NCBI RefSeq assembly: GCF_011303555.1
Contig: NZ_CP049868.1
Span: 3,720,001 to 3,784,000 of the forward strand
DNA: 64,000 nucleotides
Source of the DNA: Pedobacter sp. HDW13
Lineage (GTDB): Bacteria > Bacteroidota > Bacteroidia > Sphingobacteriales > Sphingobacteriaceae
Direction of reading: 5' to 3'
The position numbers and the translations under genes were made by a program. How positions within the stretch are numbered: position 1 is the stretch's first letter; each line of letters begins with the position of its first letter. Positions 1 through 10,854 of this stretch are shown here, piece by piece. The notes under the pieces were generated by a model. That model worked only from the letters and a program-made list of their open reading frames with translations. It made no database searches and was not told the DNA's origin.

Positions 1-2
1 CT

Positions 3-575
3 AAATTAATGGGCGGTGCAGATAGCCTTTGCAACAGGCTTAATTATGCCTTCGAAAAAGCCAAAGACCAGGATTTTGTATTTGGCTATGGAGCAGGATA
101 TGTAAGTTATGCCAACCAGCCCGGCTGTTCCAATGCGCATGTATTCAATTATGCAGGTCGCCCTGACTTAACCCAGTACTGGGTACGCAGGGTAGCCGAA
201 CAGGCTTATGGTGCTGTTACCCCTGATAAGGGGTATGGTGGGCACGATGAAGACCAGGGGCAAATGGGCGGTGTGAGTGCTTTAATGGCGATTGGTTTAT
301 TTAGTTTAAACGGCAATACGGCCATAAACCCCACTTACGATATTACCAGCCCGGTTTTTGACGAGGTAACCATTAGATTAAACAATAAGTATTATAAAGG
401 GAAGGAATTTGTGATCAAAACCCATCAAAATTCAAAAGAGAATTGCTACATCCAAAAAGCAAGCTTAAATGGGAAAGATCATAACCAAATCTCTTTTTCG
501 CATGCCGATTTTAGTAAAGGTGGCATTTTGGAGTTGTGGCTTGGGCCCAAGGCTAATTTGTTATGGGCTAGGTAA
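3..575 (+). CDS. GH92 family alpha-mannosidase, C-terminal end (5' truncated by window)
   Basis: The open frame enters from the left edge, so only the last ~190 residues are visible. They match the end of the catalytic (alpha/alpha)6 domain of glycoside hydrolase family 92, exo-acting alpha-mannosidases that trim mannose from glycans and depend on calcium. Recognisable pieces are the NYAGRPDLTQYW segment and the acidic GGHDEDQGQMGG segment, corresponding to the conserved G(D/N)EDxGQM region of the family, followed by the AIGLF(S) stretch and a C-terminal beta-sandwich-like tail. The protein is probably periplasmic, but the signal peptide lies outside the window. The next gene starts 127 bases downstream. 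Confidence in the family is high; substrate linkage cannot be read from this end. Confidence 0.88.
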   Translation, partial: KLMGGADSLCNRLNYAFEKAKDQDFVFGYGAGYVSYANQPGCSNAHVFNYAGRPDLTQYWVRRVAEQAYGAVTPDKGYGGHDEDQGQMGGVSALMAIGLFSLNGNTAINPTYDITSPVFDEVTIRLNNKYYKGKEFVIKTHQNSKENCYIQKASLNGKDHNQISFSHADFSKGGILELWLGPKANLLWAR

Positions 576-702
576 ATTTCTTTAAGTACCGGTAAGGTTT
601 TTTCTCAAAAATCAATTTGATGGAGACTGTGACTGGTATAGAAGAAATTGGACTTAATCCTTATATTTAGATTGATCAGTTTAATAACCAAATAATTACC
701 TT

Positions 703-3700
703 ATGAGGAGGCTTTTTTTTATCCTGCTTGGAGCGGTGCTGCTTCTGGCAGCAAGTATATATTCTTACTCATCGGCCGTTAAGCTGCCTGCCGGGGTAAA
801 AGAAGCTTATGATGCTTTACCGGAGAAATTGGATTACAATGTTGATGTGAAGCCAATCCTTTCCGACAAATGTTTTGCTTGCCATGGGCCTGATAAGGCC
901 AAACAGCAGGCCGGGCTCAGGCTGGATATAGCTGAATTTGCCTACGCCGAATTGCCTGAAGATAAAACTAAGGTAGCCATAAAACCGGGGGATCTGGAGG
1001 GCAGCGAATTTTTTCACCGCATTCTTTCCGAAGATCCAAAGTATATGATGCCTTCGCCCGAATCGCACCACACGCTTACCACAACCGAAAAAGCAATATT
1101 AATTAAATGGATAAAAGATGGGGCAGTTTATAAACCTCACTGGGCATTTGTAAAACCGGTAAAAGTAGCTATACCTGAAGTGGATGAAGGAAATAGGCTT
1201 ATCTACAATCCAATCGATAATTTTGTGCTGGCAAAACTGGAGCAAAAAAAACTTCAGCCAGCTAAGCAAGCAGGGAAGGAATTGCTGTTACGTCGGGTTT
1301 CGCTTGATTTAACCGGCTTGCCGCCTACATTGAAAGAGATTGATGATTTTTTAAAAGACAATTCGTCTAATGCTTACGAAAAACAGGTTGATAGATTATT
1401 GAAATCTCCGCATTATGGCGAAAAAATGGCTGTTGATTGGTTGGATGTGGCACGTTATGCCGACTCGCATGGTTACACGATTGACCGGCTGCGGGATATG
1501 TCGCCCTATCGCGATTGGGTAATCAAGGCTTTCAATGCCAACTTCCCATATAATAAGTTCTTGCAATGGCAGCTTGCCGGCGACCTCATGCCGCATCCAA
1601 CACGCGATATGATTACGGCCACGGCTTTTAACCGCAACCATCAGCAAAATATGGAAGGCGGTATAATTGAAGAAGAGTTTCAAACCGAATATGTGATAGA
1701 CCGCACCAACACTTTTGGCACCGCTATGCTGGCCATGTCTGTAGGCTGTGCAAAATGCCATGATCATAAGTTTGATCCCATATCCCAAAAGAATTACTAT
1801 CAGCTTTTCAGCTTTTTTAATAATGTAGAGGAAGCAGGGCAAATTTCATTTGACGATGCATTGCCTACACCAACACAACTGCTACCCACCCGCGAAAAGG
1901 AGAAAATACTGCAGTTTATTAACCATAATATTCAACAGGAGCGGGATCAAATCAGGTTAAGTACTAATAAAGCTGCTGCGCGTTTTGAGCAATGGTTAAG
2001 CACAGGTAATTATAAAAAGCTGGCGCTTAATCAAATTCCTGTTAATGGCCTGCAAGCTTTTTATAGTTTCGATAAGGGTAACTTTACCAGCAGTGTAAAC
2101 ACTAAAGAAACTGGTGTAATGCGGGGAGATAAACCTGCATTTGTAACAAGCGATGGGGGAAGGCACTCTTGTTTAATGGCGATACCTGGCTTGATTTAAA
2201 TCAGGTTGGTGTTTTCAGTAGGTCCGAGCCTTTTAGTATCGGATTGTGGGTAAACATTCCGAAGCAGCTTACCGAAGGGGTTATTTTTCACAAAGGTAAT
2301 TCCGAACGTTTATACAATTTCAGGGGCTACCACCTGTATCTTAAAAATAACAGATTGGAACTGAACATGGCGCATACCGCACCATCAAATGCCCTGACCA
2401 GGCTCAGTATAGCAGAGGTCCCCCGAAATAAATGGGTTCAGCTTACTGTAACCTACGATGGCTCGTCAAAAGCCGGGGGTACAGATTATATCTGGATGGT
2501 GCCGAAATGGAGATGGAAACCACGATGGATCAACTCACAAAAGATATTTTGTTCACTTCTGGCACGCAGCCCGGATTACAAATTGGTGGATGGTCGCGGG
2601 GCGGGGCTTTACAGGCGGTAAGGCCGATGATATTGCCGTTTATAACCGTGGCCTGATTCCTTTTGAAATTAAAACACTTGCCAAAAAGACGAGTTGGGCA
2701 AGTATTGCCCTTAAAGATAAACAGGCATTAACTGTTGCAGATAAAGCGATACTCAAAGCTTATTATCTGGCAGCGGTTGATCCGGAATTACTCGCTGAAG
2801 AACAAAAGTTGAAAGCCCTGCGCCGCACCCTGGCAGATTCGTCAGAAAATATTGCCGAGCTCATGGTGATGCAGGAAATGCCTAAACCCAAAAAAACTTT
2901 TCTGCTAAAAAGAGGCAATTACGATATGCCCGGAGAACAGGTTTATCCCGCTACTCCCGAAGCGATATTGCCTTATGCTAAAAATCTGACTAAAAATCGG
3001 CTGGGTTTGGCCAGCTGGGTAACTGATATCAACAATCCGCTGACGGCAAGGGTAGCGGTTAACCGCTTGTGGCAAAACTTTTTTGGTGTAGGATTGGTTA
3101 AAACCGCTGAAGATTTTGGTAATCAGGGCGAAATGCCCTCTCACCCCGAATTGTTAGACTGGCTGGCTGTTCAGTTCACGGAATCGGGTTGGGATGTAAA
3201 GGCTTTGAACAAATTGATCGTCATGTCAGCAACTTACCGGCAGGATTCCCGTGTAAGTAAAGCGGCTGTTGAAAAAGATACAGAAAATCGTTTCCTCTCT
3301 CATGGCCCGGCTTATCGTTTAAGTGCGGAAATGATACGTGATAATGCTTTGAAGGCCAGTGGTTTGCTGAATTCAGCAATAGGTGGCAAAAGTGTAAAGC
3401 CATACCAACCCGAAGGTTTATGGGAGATCAACAATACCAGTTATACGCCTGATACTGGAAAGGCGGTTTACCGCCGTAGTTTGTATGTGGTTATTAAAAG
3501 ATCAGTTCCCAATCCTACACTCTCTACATTCGATGCCCCGGCACGCAGTTATTGCATTATGCGACGCCAGCAAACCAATACGCCGTTGCAGGCCCTGGTT
3601 ACGCTCAACGATCCCACCTTTGTGGAAGCAGCAAGGGTAATTGGAGAGCAGATGAGCCGGGCAAATCAGATCCGTGAGGGGATAAACGATGCCTATCGCA

Positions 3701-3921
3701 AGCTTACTGGCCGCAGACCCTTGGCGGCAGAAGTTGAAATGCTTTTAAAGGTACAGCAGGCTGAACTTAAAAAATTTAAACAACACCCTGAAAAGAAATA
3801 TGGCTGGTTAAATACCGGTCAATATAGAGTGGATAAAAAAATAGACGATGCGCTGATTGCCGCCAACACAGTTGTGGCCAGTACCATTTTAAATTCGGAC
3901 GCATCATTAACCAAAAGATAA
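703..3921 (+). CDS. Planctomycete-type cytochrome C / DUF1549 / LamG / DUF1553 protein (three apparent frameshifts)
   Basis: A single ~1070-residue exported protein read in three frames. Residues 1-25 form a hydrophobic N-terminal anchor. A PSCyt1-type haem domain carries CFACH at residues 57-61, followed by a DUF1549 (PSCyt2) region with a second CxxCH (CAKCH, residues 349-353). A LamG/concanavalin-like insert spans about 2160-2660, then a DUF1553 (PSD1) domain runs to the stop. The frame moves by -1 at G runs near 2155-2159, 2475-2479 and 2598-2606. At each point adding one G restores family-like sequence, and the three shifts sum to a full codon. I take these as likely sequencing errors, though a real pseudogene is possible. 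It is followed 5 bases later by the DUF1501 gene, its usual partner. The function of these pairs is not established. Confidence 0.82.
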
Positions 3922-3926
3922 ACGAT

Positions 3927-5446
3927 ATGTCTAATTTTCATCATCACAACGAGGAGTTCAGGTTACACACCCCTGAATTTAACGAACTTAACAAAAAGCT
4001 CGACAGGCGGGAGTTTTTAACCAAAACATCGCTGGGCATAGGGGCACTCGCTGTTGGATCGTTATTTGGGAATAGTCTTTTCGGTAATTTGACTAAAACA
4101 GTAGCTACACCATCAGGGGGCGATTTGGAGGCAGATATTTTAAGGGCATTGCCGCATTTTGCGCCTAAGGCTAAAAGAGTGGTATATCTGTTTCAAAGTG
4201 GCGGACCATCGCAATTTGAGCTTTTTGACTATAAGCCTAAGTTAGTAGATAGGTTTGGTCAAAACCTGCCCGATTCGGTGCGGCAAGGTCAGCGCCTTAC
4301 CGGGATGAGTGCTAACCAAAGCGCTTTGCCCATGGTGCCGGCCTTTTGTAAATTTAACCAGCACGGCCAAAGCGGAACATGGATAAGTGAGCTGATGCCG
4401 CATACTGCACAAGTGGTCGATGAGCTTTGCATCATCAAGTCTATGCATTCTGAGGCCATTAATCACGATCCTGCCATTACCTTTTTTCAAACCGGCAATC
4501 AGTTGCCCGGTAGGCCATCAATAGGTTCGTGGCTCAGCTATGGCTTGGGGTCCGATAATCAGAACCTGCCTACCTTTATCGTACTGGTATCTAAAAACGG
4601 ACAAAAAGACCAGCCATTATATTCGAGGCTTTGGGGAATGGTTTTCTGCCTTCGTGCCATCAGGGGGTGCAGTTCAGGGCTGGTAAAGACCCAGTTCTCT
4701 ATTTAAATAATCCGGAAGGTTATGATGGTAAAGACCGAAAGGAAATGCTGGGGTACCTGTCAAAATTAAATCAGTTACAGAATCAGGCCTATGGCGATCC
4801 AGAGGTCGAAACACGTATAGCGCAATATGAAATGGCCTACCGGATGCAAACCTCTGTACCTGATGTTATGAGTACTGCTGATGAACCTGATGAGGTTTTT
4901 GAAATGTATGGTGCAGATAGCCGTGATTCGGGAACGTATGCTGCCAATTGTCTGCTCGCGCGAAAGCTGTTAGAGAAAGATGTGAAATTTGTACAGTTGT
5001 ACCATCAGGGCTGGGATCAGCACAGCGGTTTACCAGGTGGTATTACCACACAATGTAAAGCAACCGATCAGGCCACTGCTGCGCTCATTAAAGATTTAAA
5101 GCAGCGGGGTTTACTGGAAGATACACTGGTGATATGGGGCGGAGAATTTGGGCGTACCGTGTATTCACAGGGCAAACTCACTGCCAACGATTACGGACGC
5201 GACCATCACCCCCGTTGTTTTACTATGTGGATGGCTGGGGCAGGAGTAAAGCCAGGAATAACTTATGGCGAAACAGACGATTTTAGCTATAACATTACCA
5301 AAGATCCCGTTCATGTGCACGATTTTCAAGCTACTTTGTTGCACCTAATGGGAATTGACCATGAAAGACTCACCTATAAATTTCAGGGCAGGCGTTTCAG
5401 GCTTACTGATGTAGAAGGAACAGTTGTTAAAAATATACTCGCCTAG
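3927..5446 (+). CDS. DUF1501 family protein with Tat-like signal (one apparent frameshift)
   Basis: A ~500-residue DUF1501 protein, a family related in fold to alkaline phosphatase/sulfatase enzymes and nearly always encoded next to a DUF1553 gene. Residues 27-49 contain a twin-arginine DRREFLTKTS motif followed by a Gly/Ala/Leu-rich hydrophobic stretch, suggesting Tat export. The C-terminal half has the family-like WGGEFGRT and DYGRDHHPRCF segments. The frame shifts by -1 at the GGGG run 4633-4636; adding one G gives the expected SRLWGNGFLPS reading. It lies 5 bases after the DUF1553 gene and is probably cotranscribed. Substrate unknown. Confidence 0.82.
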
Positions 5447-5474
5447 TTTAGGGGTCGATAATTTAAAAAACAGG

Positions 5475-6581
5475 ATGAACTCAAGAAGAAATTTTATCAA
5501 AAATACCGCCGTTGCATCGGCTTTAATTACTGCCTCGCCATCAAAAAGCTTTGCCATCTTACATCCCGATCTGAAACCAGATAACCCAGTCATCGGTCAA
5601 GGCGATTTTACCTATAAAGCCGATAAAAACTGGGCGAAAATAAGTGTAAACAGTAATCCGTTGGCCAACTGCCACGAAATGGTACAGGATAGCAAAGGCC
5701 GGCTGATTATGCTGGGCGATCATACCCAGAACAATATCCTGGTTTTCGATAAATCGGGCAAACTGCTTGATTATTGGGGTACCGCTTTACCGGGTGGTCA
5801 TGGTTTAACTATCAGCAAAGAAGGTGGCGAAGATTTTTTATTACTAACCGATTGTGGCTGGGCATTGGATAAAACCGGTAATGGTTATGGCCAATCCGGT
5901 CAGGTATTAAAAACCACGGTTGATGGTAAACTGATCTTCGCGATTGGCCACCCCCGAACCATTGGGGTTTATAAAGATAATGAAGACTTTAAACCTACCG
6001 AAACGGCTGTTGCCCCTAATGGCGATATTTATGTGGCAGATGGTTATGGCTCTGATTATATTCTTCAGTATAACAGCAAAGGGCAATACATTCGGCATTT
6101 TGGTGGACATCACAATACCAATAAAGACCATAATTTAATTAATGCGCACGGGGTAACCGTTGATACCCGCGATCCAAATAATCCAACCTTAATTTGTACC
6201 TCGCGGGAGGAGAACTGTTTTAAAGTATTTACACTGGATGGCAAATTTATTAAGCGAATCGATATGCCGGGGATGTACGTATGCAGGGCTGTAATTAATG
6301 AACAAAATATTTACGCCGGGGTATGTTGGTCTAAAGATACCGCAGGTAAACGCAATGCCAATACCGGTTTTGTAACGATACTCGATGCCCGGGATAAGGT
6401 GATTTCCAATCCCGGAGGGGCGGCGCCAGTTTACAAAAACGGGGTATTGCAGCCAACCTTACAGGCCGTTAACCCTGTTTTTCAGCACGGCCACGATGTC
6501 TGTATCGATGAAGATAAAAATGTGTATGTATGCCAGTGGAATGCCTATCATACTGCACCGGTAAAATTAACGCGCGTATGA
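5475..6581 (+). CDS. Exported NHL-repeat beta-propeller protein (peptidyl-amidating-lyase-like)
   Basis: I chose the ATG at 5475 because it begins MNSRRNFIKNTAVASA, a Tat-type signal peptide; an upstream ATG in the same frame (5424) would overlap the previous gene and bury the signal. The mature part has repeated NHL-like blades with motifs such as DSKGRLIMLGD, NGDIYVADGYG and HGHDVCIDEDKNVYVCQWN, as in six-bladed propellers related to peptidylglycine alpha-hydroxyglycine lyases. Whether it is catalytic is not visible. The stop overlaps the start of the next gene by ATGA, indicating translational coupling within this cluster. Confidence 0.75.
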   Translation: MNSRRNFIKNTAVASALITASPSKSFAILHPDLKPDNPVIGQGDFTYKADKNWAKISVNSNPLANCHEMVQDSKGRLIMLGDHTQNNILVFDKSGKLLDYWGTALPGGHGLTISKEGGEDFLLLTDCGWALDKTGNGYGQSGQVLKTTVDGKLIFAIGHPRTIGVYKDNEDFKPTETAVAPNGDIYVADGYGSDYILQYNSKGQYIRHFGGHHNTNKDHNLINAHGVTVDTRDPNNPTLICTSREENCFKVFTLDGKFIKRIDMPGMYVCRAVINEQNIYAGVCWSKDTAGKRNANTGFVTILDARDKVISNPGGAAPVYKNGVLQPTLQAVNPVFQHGHDVCIDEDKNVYVCQWNAYHTAPVKLTRV

Positions 6582-7912
6582 TAGTAGGGGATATAACCAC
6601 CTTTGCCGGACATCTGCATCCCCTTATTGTGCATCTGCCCATAGGCTTTATTTTATTGGCTGGCATAATCAACACCTTGTCGCATTTTGACCGCTATGCC
6701 AATCTGAGACCTGCGCTGCCGGTAATTTTGTTTGTTGGGTTTATTTCGGCGGTATTGGCCTGTATCTTTGGCTACCTGCTTTCCCTGTCAGGTAGTTACA
6801 ATCAATCTACGCTAAGTCATCACCGGTTTTCCGGAATTATGCTGGCGGCCATTGCTGGTTTGCTTTGTTTTATTTCCCTAGAACGTGTAAAAAGAGAAAT
6901 ACTTATTCCCAAAAAACTATTTTCAGTGTCCTTATTGGCCCTCATTGTTTTGATGAGTTACAGTGGCCATCAGGGAGCCAGTCTTACCCATGGCAGTGAT
7001 TACCTTACCATGAACATCCTCTTGAAAGAAGTAAGGAAGAAGCCTACCAGCATTCAAAGTGCAATGATTTATGAAGATGTGGTGGCACCAATACTTGCAA
7101 ATAAATGTGCGCAATGTCATCAGGGCAGTAAACAAAAAGGAGATTTGTCAGTAGAAAGTCTGCAAACTTTACATAAAGGAGGTAAAACAGGTGCTGCGGT
7201 TGTTGCTGGCCAGCTTCAGAGAAGCGAATTGTACAAGCGCATTACCCTGGATCCTGCGCACCGGGATTTTATGCCTGCTGATGGCAAGCCACCGCTGAGC
7301 AGCACTGAGGTTGCAATAATTAAGTGGTGGATTGAGCAAGCCGGTGCTGTGGAAGGTAAAACCATTGCCCAGCTTAAAAATACGACAGTAATACAACCAA
7401 AAATCGGGGCCTATTTAGGTTTTAATAAAGATAACGAAAGTAAAGATACTGATACTCACTTTATCCAGACGGTTAATCCCGATATTCCGCTAACTGTTGA
7501 TAGTGGGCTGATTGGTAAATTAAGGGCCAGTGGATTAATGGTAAGGATGATGTTGAAGAGACCGGTTATGCTCGATATTACCCTGCCTGCTAGATCAGGA
7601 TTGAAAATGGCTGATTTTAAGCGAGAGTTGTTGGCTTTGTCCAAAAATATCATCTGGTTAAATTTGTCTGCAAATAATTTTTCAGATGCCGATCTTGCTA
7701 TATTAAAATCATTCAGCAACCTGGAGAAACTTCGGATTGATAAAAATCCGGTAACGGATCGGATCAGTAATGACTTAATTACTTTAAAACATTTGGAAGC
7801 CGTAAATTTAAATCAAACCCAAATTACAGGCGATGCCTTAACCACGCTGAAAAAAAATCCCGCTATCAAACGCGTATATACATGGGGAACTGCCGTGAAG
7901 CAGGTTGAATAA
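6578..7912 (+). CDS. Membrane protein with DUF2231-like N-terminus and c-type cytochrome domain
   Basis: Start chosen at the ATG in the ATGA overlap with the preceding gene. Four hydrophobic segments (about residues 14-34, 48-72, 86-103 and 113-130) form a DUF2231-like membrane domain with the HPLIVHLPIG motif. They are followed by a periplasmic PSCyt-type haem-binding region with CAQCH at residues 177-181 and an FMPADGKPPLS segment. The last ~110 residues read like leucine-rich repeats (IIWLNLSANNFSDADL, LEKLRIDKN). This architecture recurs beside DUF1553/DUF1501 pairs in Bacteroidota, which suggests electron transfer for the cluster. It is the last gene of the group. Confidence 0.78.
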   Translation: MIVGDITTFAGHLHPLIVHLPIGFILLAGIINTLSHFDRYANLRPALPVILFVGFISAVLACIFGYLLSLSGSYNQSTLSHHRFSGIMLAAIAGLLCFISLERVKREILIPKKLFSVSLLALIVLMSYSGHQGASLTHGSDYLTMNILLKEVRKKPTSIQSAMIYEDVVAPILANKCAQCHQGSKQKGDLSVESLQTLHKGGKTGAAVVAGQLQRSELYKRITLDPAHRDFMPADGKPPLSSTEVAIIKWWIEQAGAVEGKTIAQLKNTTVIQPKIGAYLGFNKDNESKDTDTHFIQTVNPDIPLTVDSGLIGKLRASGLMVRMMLKRPVMLDITLPARSGLKMADFKRELLALSKNIIWLNLSANNFSDADLAILKSFSNLEKLRIDKNPVTDRISNDLITLKHLEAVNLNQTQITGDALTTLKKNPAIKRVYTWGTAVKQVE

Positions 7913-8458
7913 ATGAGGAACGAAACTTAGAGAATAGTTGAGCGCCAAATCCTGGTAATTTCATAGATGCATAGCTTTTACTTGTACCTGGTTTACCAAT
8001 AATAAGACGAACAGAGGGCTATGCAAACATATAATGGCGGTAACGATGAAGCTGAATCAATAGTTTACTCATTTTTTGTCGATCCCTTTGCCATCGAAAT
8101 GGGGAATTTTCAATGCCGCGATGGCTGTTTCAGCTAAGCTTACCTTAAATAATGTAGGAATTCCCAACGACCTCGTTATTAATATCTGGATCTAACTGAC
8201 CGACATCAATGTCGGTCAGTGCAATACAACATCTTCAGATTGCCTTAATTTAATTTTTATTTCAATCAAATCACAAAATAAATGATTAAGATTCCAATGC
8301 GAATTGAAGCAACATATCCTGCGACCTTGCTAACAATCTACTTAAACTTTAATTTCATCATATACAGCATATTAGCGATCATCCTTAATGAATAAACATC
8401 AATCATTATCATAGTTCTAATTTTTCATGATGATGAATGTTAAAGTTGCATTTGAACT
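7913..8458. other. 546-base non-coding gap with one strong palindrome
   Basis: No open frame here looks coding. The stretch separates the plus-strand cytochrome cluster from the convergent minus-strand phosphoesterase. The only clear structure is the palindrome at 8195-8220, listed separately. Confidence 0.6.
8195..8220. promoter_or_regulatory. 26-base palindrome, operator-like or hairpin
   Basis: Perfect 12-base arms (ACTGACCGACAT and its reverse complement) flank a two-base centre. No T-run follows on either strand, so it is not a classical intrinsic terminator. The GACCGAC/GTCGGTC half-sites resemble those bound by many TetR-family repressors, but no such regulator gene is in the window. 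Function inferred only. Confidence 0.45.
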
Positions 8459-9205
8459 TTAAACCTCAATGATCAAATCTTTCTCATAGCCATTATACCT
8501 CTCATTCAAATAGCCATGTGGATTACAGATAATTTCAGTGTTACCAATAGTATATCTGGTAGGCATATGGATATGGCCATGAATCCAATACAAAGGCTGA
8601 TGCTCCAAAATCACATCTTCAAGGTTTGAAGCATAGGCAGCTGACAAGACATGATCTCTATCAGGCTCGGGTATCGACTTCACACTAGGAGCATGATGGG
8701 TAATTACCACATTCTTAAAACCGCTTGATTCTTTGAGACTTTTTTGTAGCCAAGATTTTGATTTTTTGTGAATCTGGTAAGTATCTATTGATCTTAATTT
8801 TGAATATGCTGGATCAACACGTATCTGTGCATAATCGTTCATTCTAGCCTGGCAAATAATGCCAGATTCCACAGGATTTCCAAATAAGCTAAAGTCCGTC
8901 CACAAAGTTGCACCGTGGAACCTTATGCCCTCAAACTCAACCATATTATTTTCAAGGACATTTACATTTGAGTTTTTGGATGCTTCAAGTATTTTGTTGA
9001 GTGTCTTCGGGTATGATCCCTTATAATATTCGTGGTTTCCCAATAAATATATGACTGGTTTAGAGGGAATATTTTTCTTAACCCATTCTATCCCTTTTGT
9101 CCCCAAGTTTGTATCACCAGCCAGGATAACGAGATCGGCATTGCTAAAATCCAAATCTGATAACCCAAATTCTTGATGCAAATCACTAATTATCTTTATT
9201 CTCAT
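8459..9205 (-). CDS. Calcineurin-like metallophosphoesterase
   Basis: A ~248-residue member of the calcineurin-like phosphoesterase superfamily, binuclear metal enzymes that hydrolyse phosphomono- or diesters. The metal-binding motifs are in order: D-x-H (ISDLHQEF) at the N-terminus, GD (LAGDTNLG), GNHE (LLGNHEYYKG), H (VVITHHAPS) and the C-terminal GHxH (IHGHIHMPT). I prefer the internal ATG giving MRIKIISDLH because metallophosphoesterases usually begin just before the first motif; a start 10 codons upstream (9235) is possible. Intracellular, no signal peptide. Substrate unknown. It lies downstream of the HipBA pair on the same strand with a ~100-base gap. Confidence 0.85.
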   Translation of the reverse strand: MRIKIISDLHQEFGLSDLDFSNADLVILAGDTNLGTKGIEWVKKNIPSKPVIYLLGNHEYYKGSYPKTLNKILEASKNSNVNVLENNMVEFEGIRFHGATLWTDFSLFGNPVESGIICQARMNDYAQIRVDPAYSKLRSIDTYQIHKKSKSWLQKSLKESSGFKNVVITHHAPSVKSIPEPDRDHVLSAAYASNLEDVILEHQPLYWIHGHIHMPTRYTIGNTEIICNPHGYLNERYNGYEKDLIIEV

Positions 9206-9304
9206 TTCTTTAGTTGATATGTAGCACACTGACAAGGTTTACTATACTATAAATACCCGTGTTTTTTTCTAATTTGGTCAACGTATTTATAATGATTCCT
9301 TTCA

Positions 9305-10564
9305 CTATTCAGTAATTATTCTAAATGCGGGAGACATTTCTTCTTGTTCCGCCCGGGATATTCCCAATTTAGTAGCTATCGTTCGCCAATCCTTTACAGC
9401 TATTGAAACCTCTTTAATGACTTGGTGCATTTGATTTTCTTTTAGCTGAAACAATTCGCCAACACTTAAAGCCAAATCGAAATCCAACGCATTATTGTCC
9501 ATATCAATATTAAGAGCCAATCCATTTTTATCTACTGAGGGATTGATATCATATGCAGGCGATAACCTCCATCCATTTTCTGTCAATAAAAAGCCATGAT
9601 TCCTTAAATGATCATCCGTGTTGGAGATTGCTATGTTAAATACTATCCTTCTCCACAGTTGATGCAGGTCTGCCTCTATGTTCGATCCATAACGCTGTAT
9701 AAAATCTGCTATCTCAAGATAACTAGGAGTAGCGTCCCTAATGCTATCCTCACTATTTTTTGTCATAGTCATAGCCGAAGCAAAATGAATACGCTCACCC
9801 GTATCCCGATCAAACCGCCTGGATAAAAATGTACGATAGGGGCCTCGTACCTTTTCAAGTGTACAAACTGGCATATTGATTCCAGCCTTGGTCGCCAGTT
9901 CATAAGCTAAGTATTCCCATGCAGCTTTATCAATTATGTCAGCTTTTGAGGGAAACTTTGCAATACACAACTGACCATCCAAATCAACAACATTTGCTTT
10001 TGGTCTTGCTCCACCCAGCGATGATCCTGGCGCAAAAAGCATTGGAATCCAATCACCACCATTTTTCCCTTCCTCATCTTCTTCGTAAGCTTTGACACTT
10101 GCCTGTAGCTCCCGAAGATGAGTAATTGGTGGAGTAGGATTATTCTTGTTATCATCAAGAAAAGGCCCGTTGGGATCTAGCTTAAACCTTAATGCTCCCA
10201 TCCTGGAAGCATCATGAACGCCCAATAAAAAATCAATTTCGTATAGTTTCGGTGTCGCGTCCCCTTTGGCAAAAGCAGTTTGCGCAGCACGACGCAACAT
10301 AAGCTTTCGTCCCCAGGTATCCGGCATTGAATCCATAAATATACCAAAATTGTCTTTTTTGTCAGGGTATTGGGTTCCTGAATATAAACCGATTTCAGGA
10401 TCAAGCAAAAACAACTGATCAGACTTTAGCCAACCCCGGTCGTATTCAAATCCAAATATCCTATGTCCTTTACTCTGCTGAGCAGAAATCACACCTATGC
10501 ACCGTGGAGTATCCATGCCTTTCCAATGGGCGTATACCCATATATCTGTCTTTGTTGCTGCCAT
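9305..10564 (-). CDS. hipA: HipA-like serine/threonine kinase toxin
   Basis: A 419-residue protein of usual HipA length. In HipA systems the kinase phosphorylates a translation factor or aminoacyl-tRNA synthetase to arrest growth; the target here is unknown. Visible motifs are an N-terminal HipA_N-like region (~1-130), the Gly-rich GSSLGGARPKA loop (~180-190), the catalytic loop SNTDDHLRNHG (Asp317/318, Asn322) and the AYDINP motif (Asp339) that stands in for the kinase DFG. All key residues appear intact, so it is probably active. Its ATG shares one base with the stop of the upstream antitoxin gene (TAATG), as expected for a coupled toxin-antitoxin operon. Confidence 0.88.
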   Translation of the reverse strand: MAATKTDIWVYAHWKGMDTPRCIGVISAQQSKGHRIFGFEYDRGWLKSDQLFLLDPEIGLYSGTQYPDKKDNFGIFMDSMPDTWGRKLMLRRAAQTAFAKGDATPKLYEIDFLLGVHDASRMGALRFKLDPNGPFLDDNKNNPTPPITHLRELQASVKAYEEDEEGKNGGDWIPMLFAPGSSLGGARPKANVVDLDGQLCIAKFPSKADIIDKAAWEYLAYELATKAGINMPVCTLEKVRGPYRTFLSRRFDRDTGERIHFASAMTMTKNSEDSIRDATPSYLEIADFIQRYGSNIEADLHQLWRRIVFNIAISNTDDHLRNHGFLLTENGWRLSPAYDINPSVDKNGLALNIDMDNNALDFDLALSVGELFQLKENQMHQVIKEVSIAVKDWRTIATKLGISRAEQEEMSPAFRIITE

Positions 10565-10854
10565 TACTTTAACAAATCTAAGTCCTGAAGCTTTCTGCCA
10601 AGTTCATCATCTACTGCCAGCTTAAGGAAATCTTCATGCAGATTCAGTGCCTTAAGTACATTGAAATAAGCTCCCATAGACACTCCAGGATCCCCCCGTT
10701 CAATTTTACGAAGAGTTGCTCTTTCAATAGCAGCGCGTTCTGCAAGTTGAATTGCAGTTAGTTTCCTACGCTTCCTAGCAAGCTTGATATTTTCACCAAA
10801 CTGATCCCAAATCATTTTATATTTTGGAAATATAACAACTTTCTTTGATCTCAT
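10564..10854 (-). CDS. hipB: HipB-like XRE-family antitoxin
   Basis: A ~96-residue helix-turn-helix protein just upstream of hipA. The XRE HTH lies in FGENIKLARKRRKLTAIQLA followed by ERATLRKIERG. The family-like C-terminal DDELGRKLQD segment is present. I chose the ATG giving MRSKKVVIFPK because this lysine-rich lead-in is usual for Bacteroidota members; starts at 10875 or 10815 are alternatives. HipB-type proteins neutralise the kinase and repress their own operon. Two 19-base imperfect direct repeats overlap and precede the start and may be its operators. Confidence 0.82.
   Translation of the reverse strand: MRSKKVVIFPKYKMIWDQFGENIKLARKRRKLTAIQLAERAAIERATLRKIERGDPGVSMGAYFNVLKALNLHEDFLKLAVDDELGRKLQDLDLLK

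Noticed and set aside
1396..1842. 148-codon minus-strand frame inside the DUF1549/DUF1553 gene
   Set aside because: Shadow of a strongly supported gene on the other strand, with no family-like sequence.
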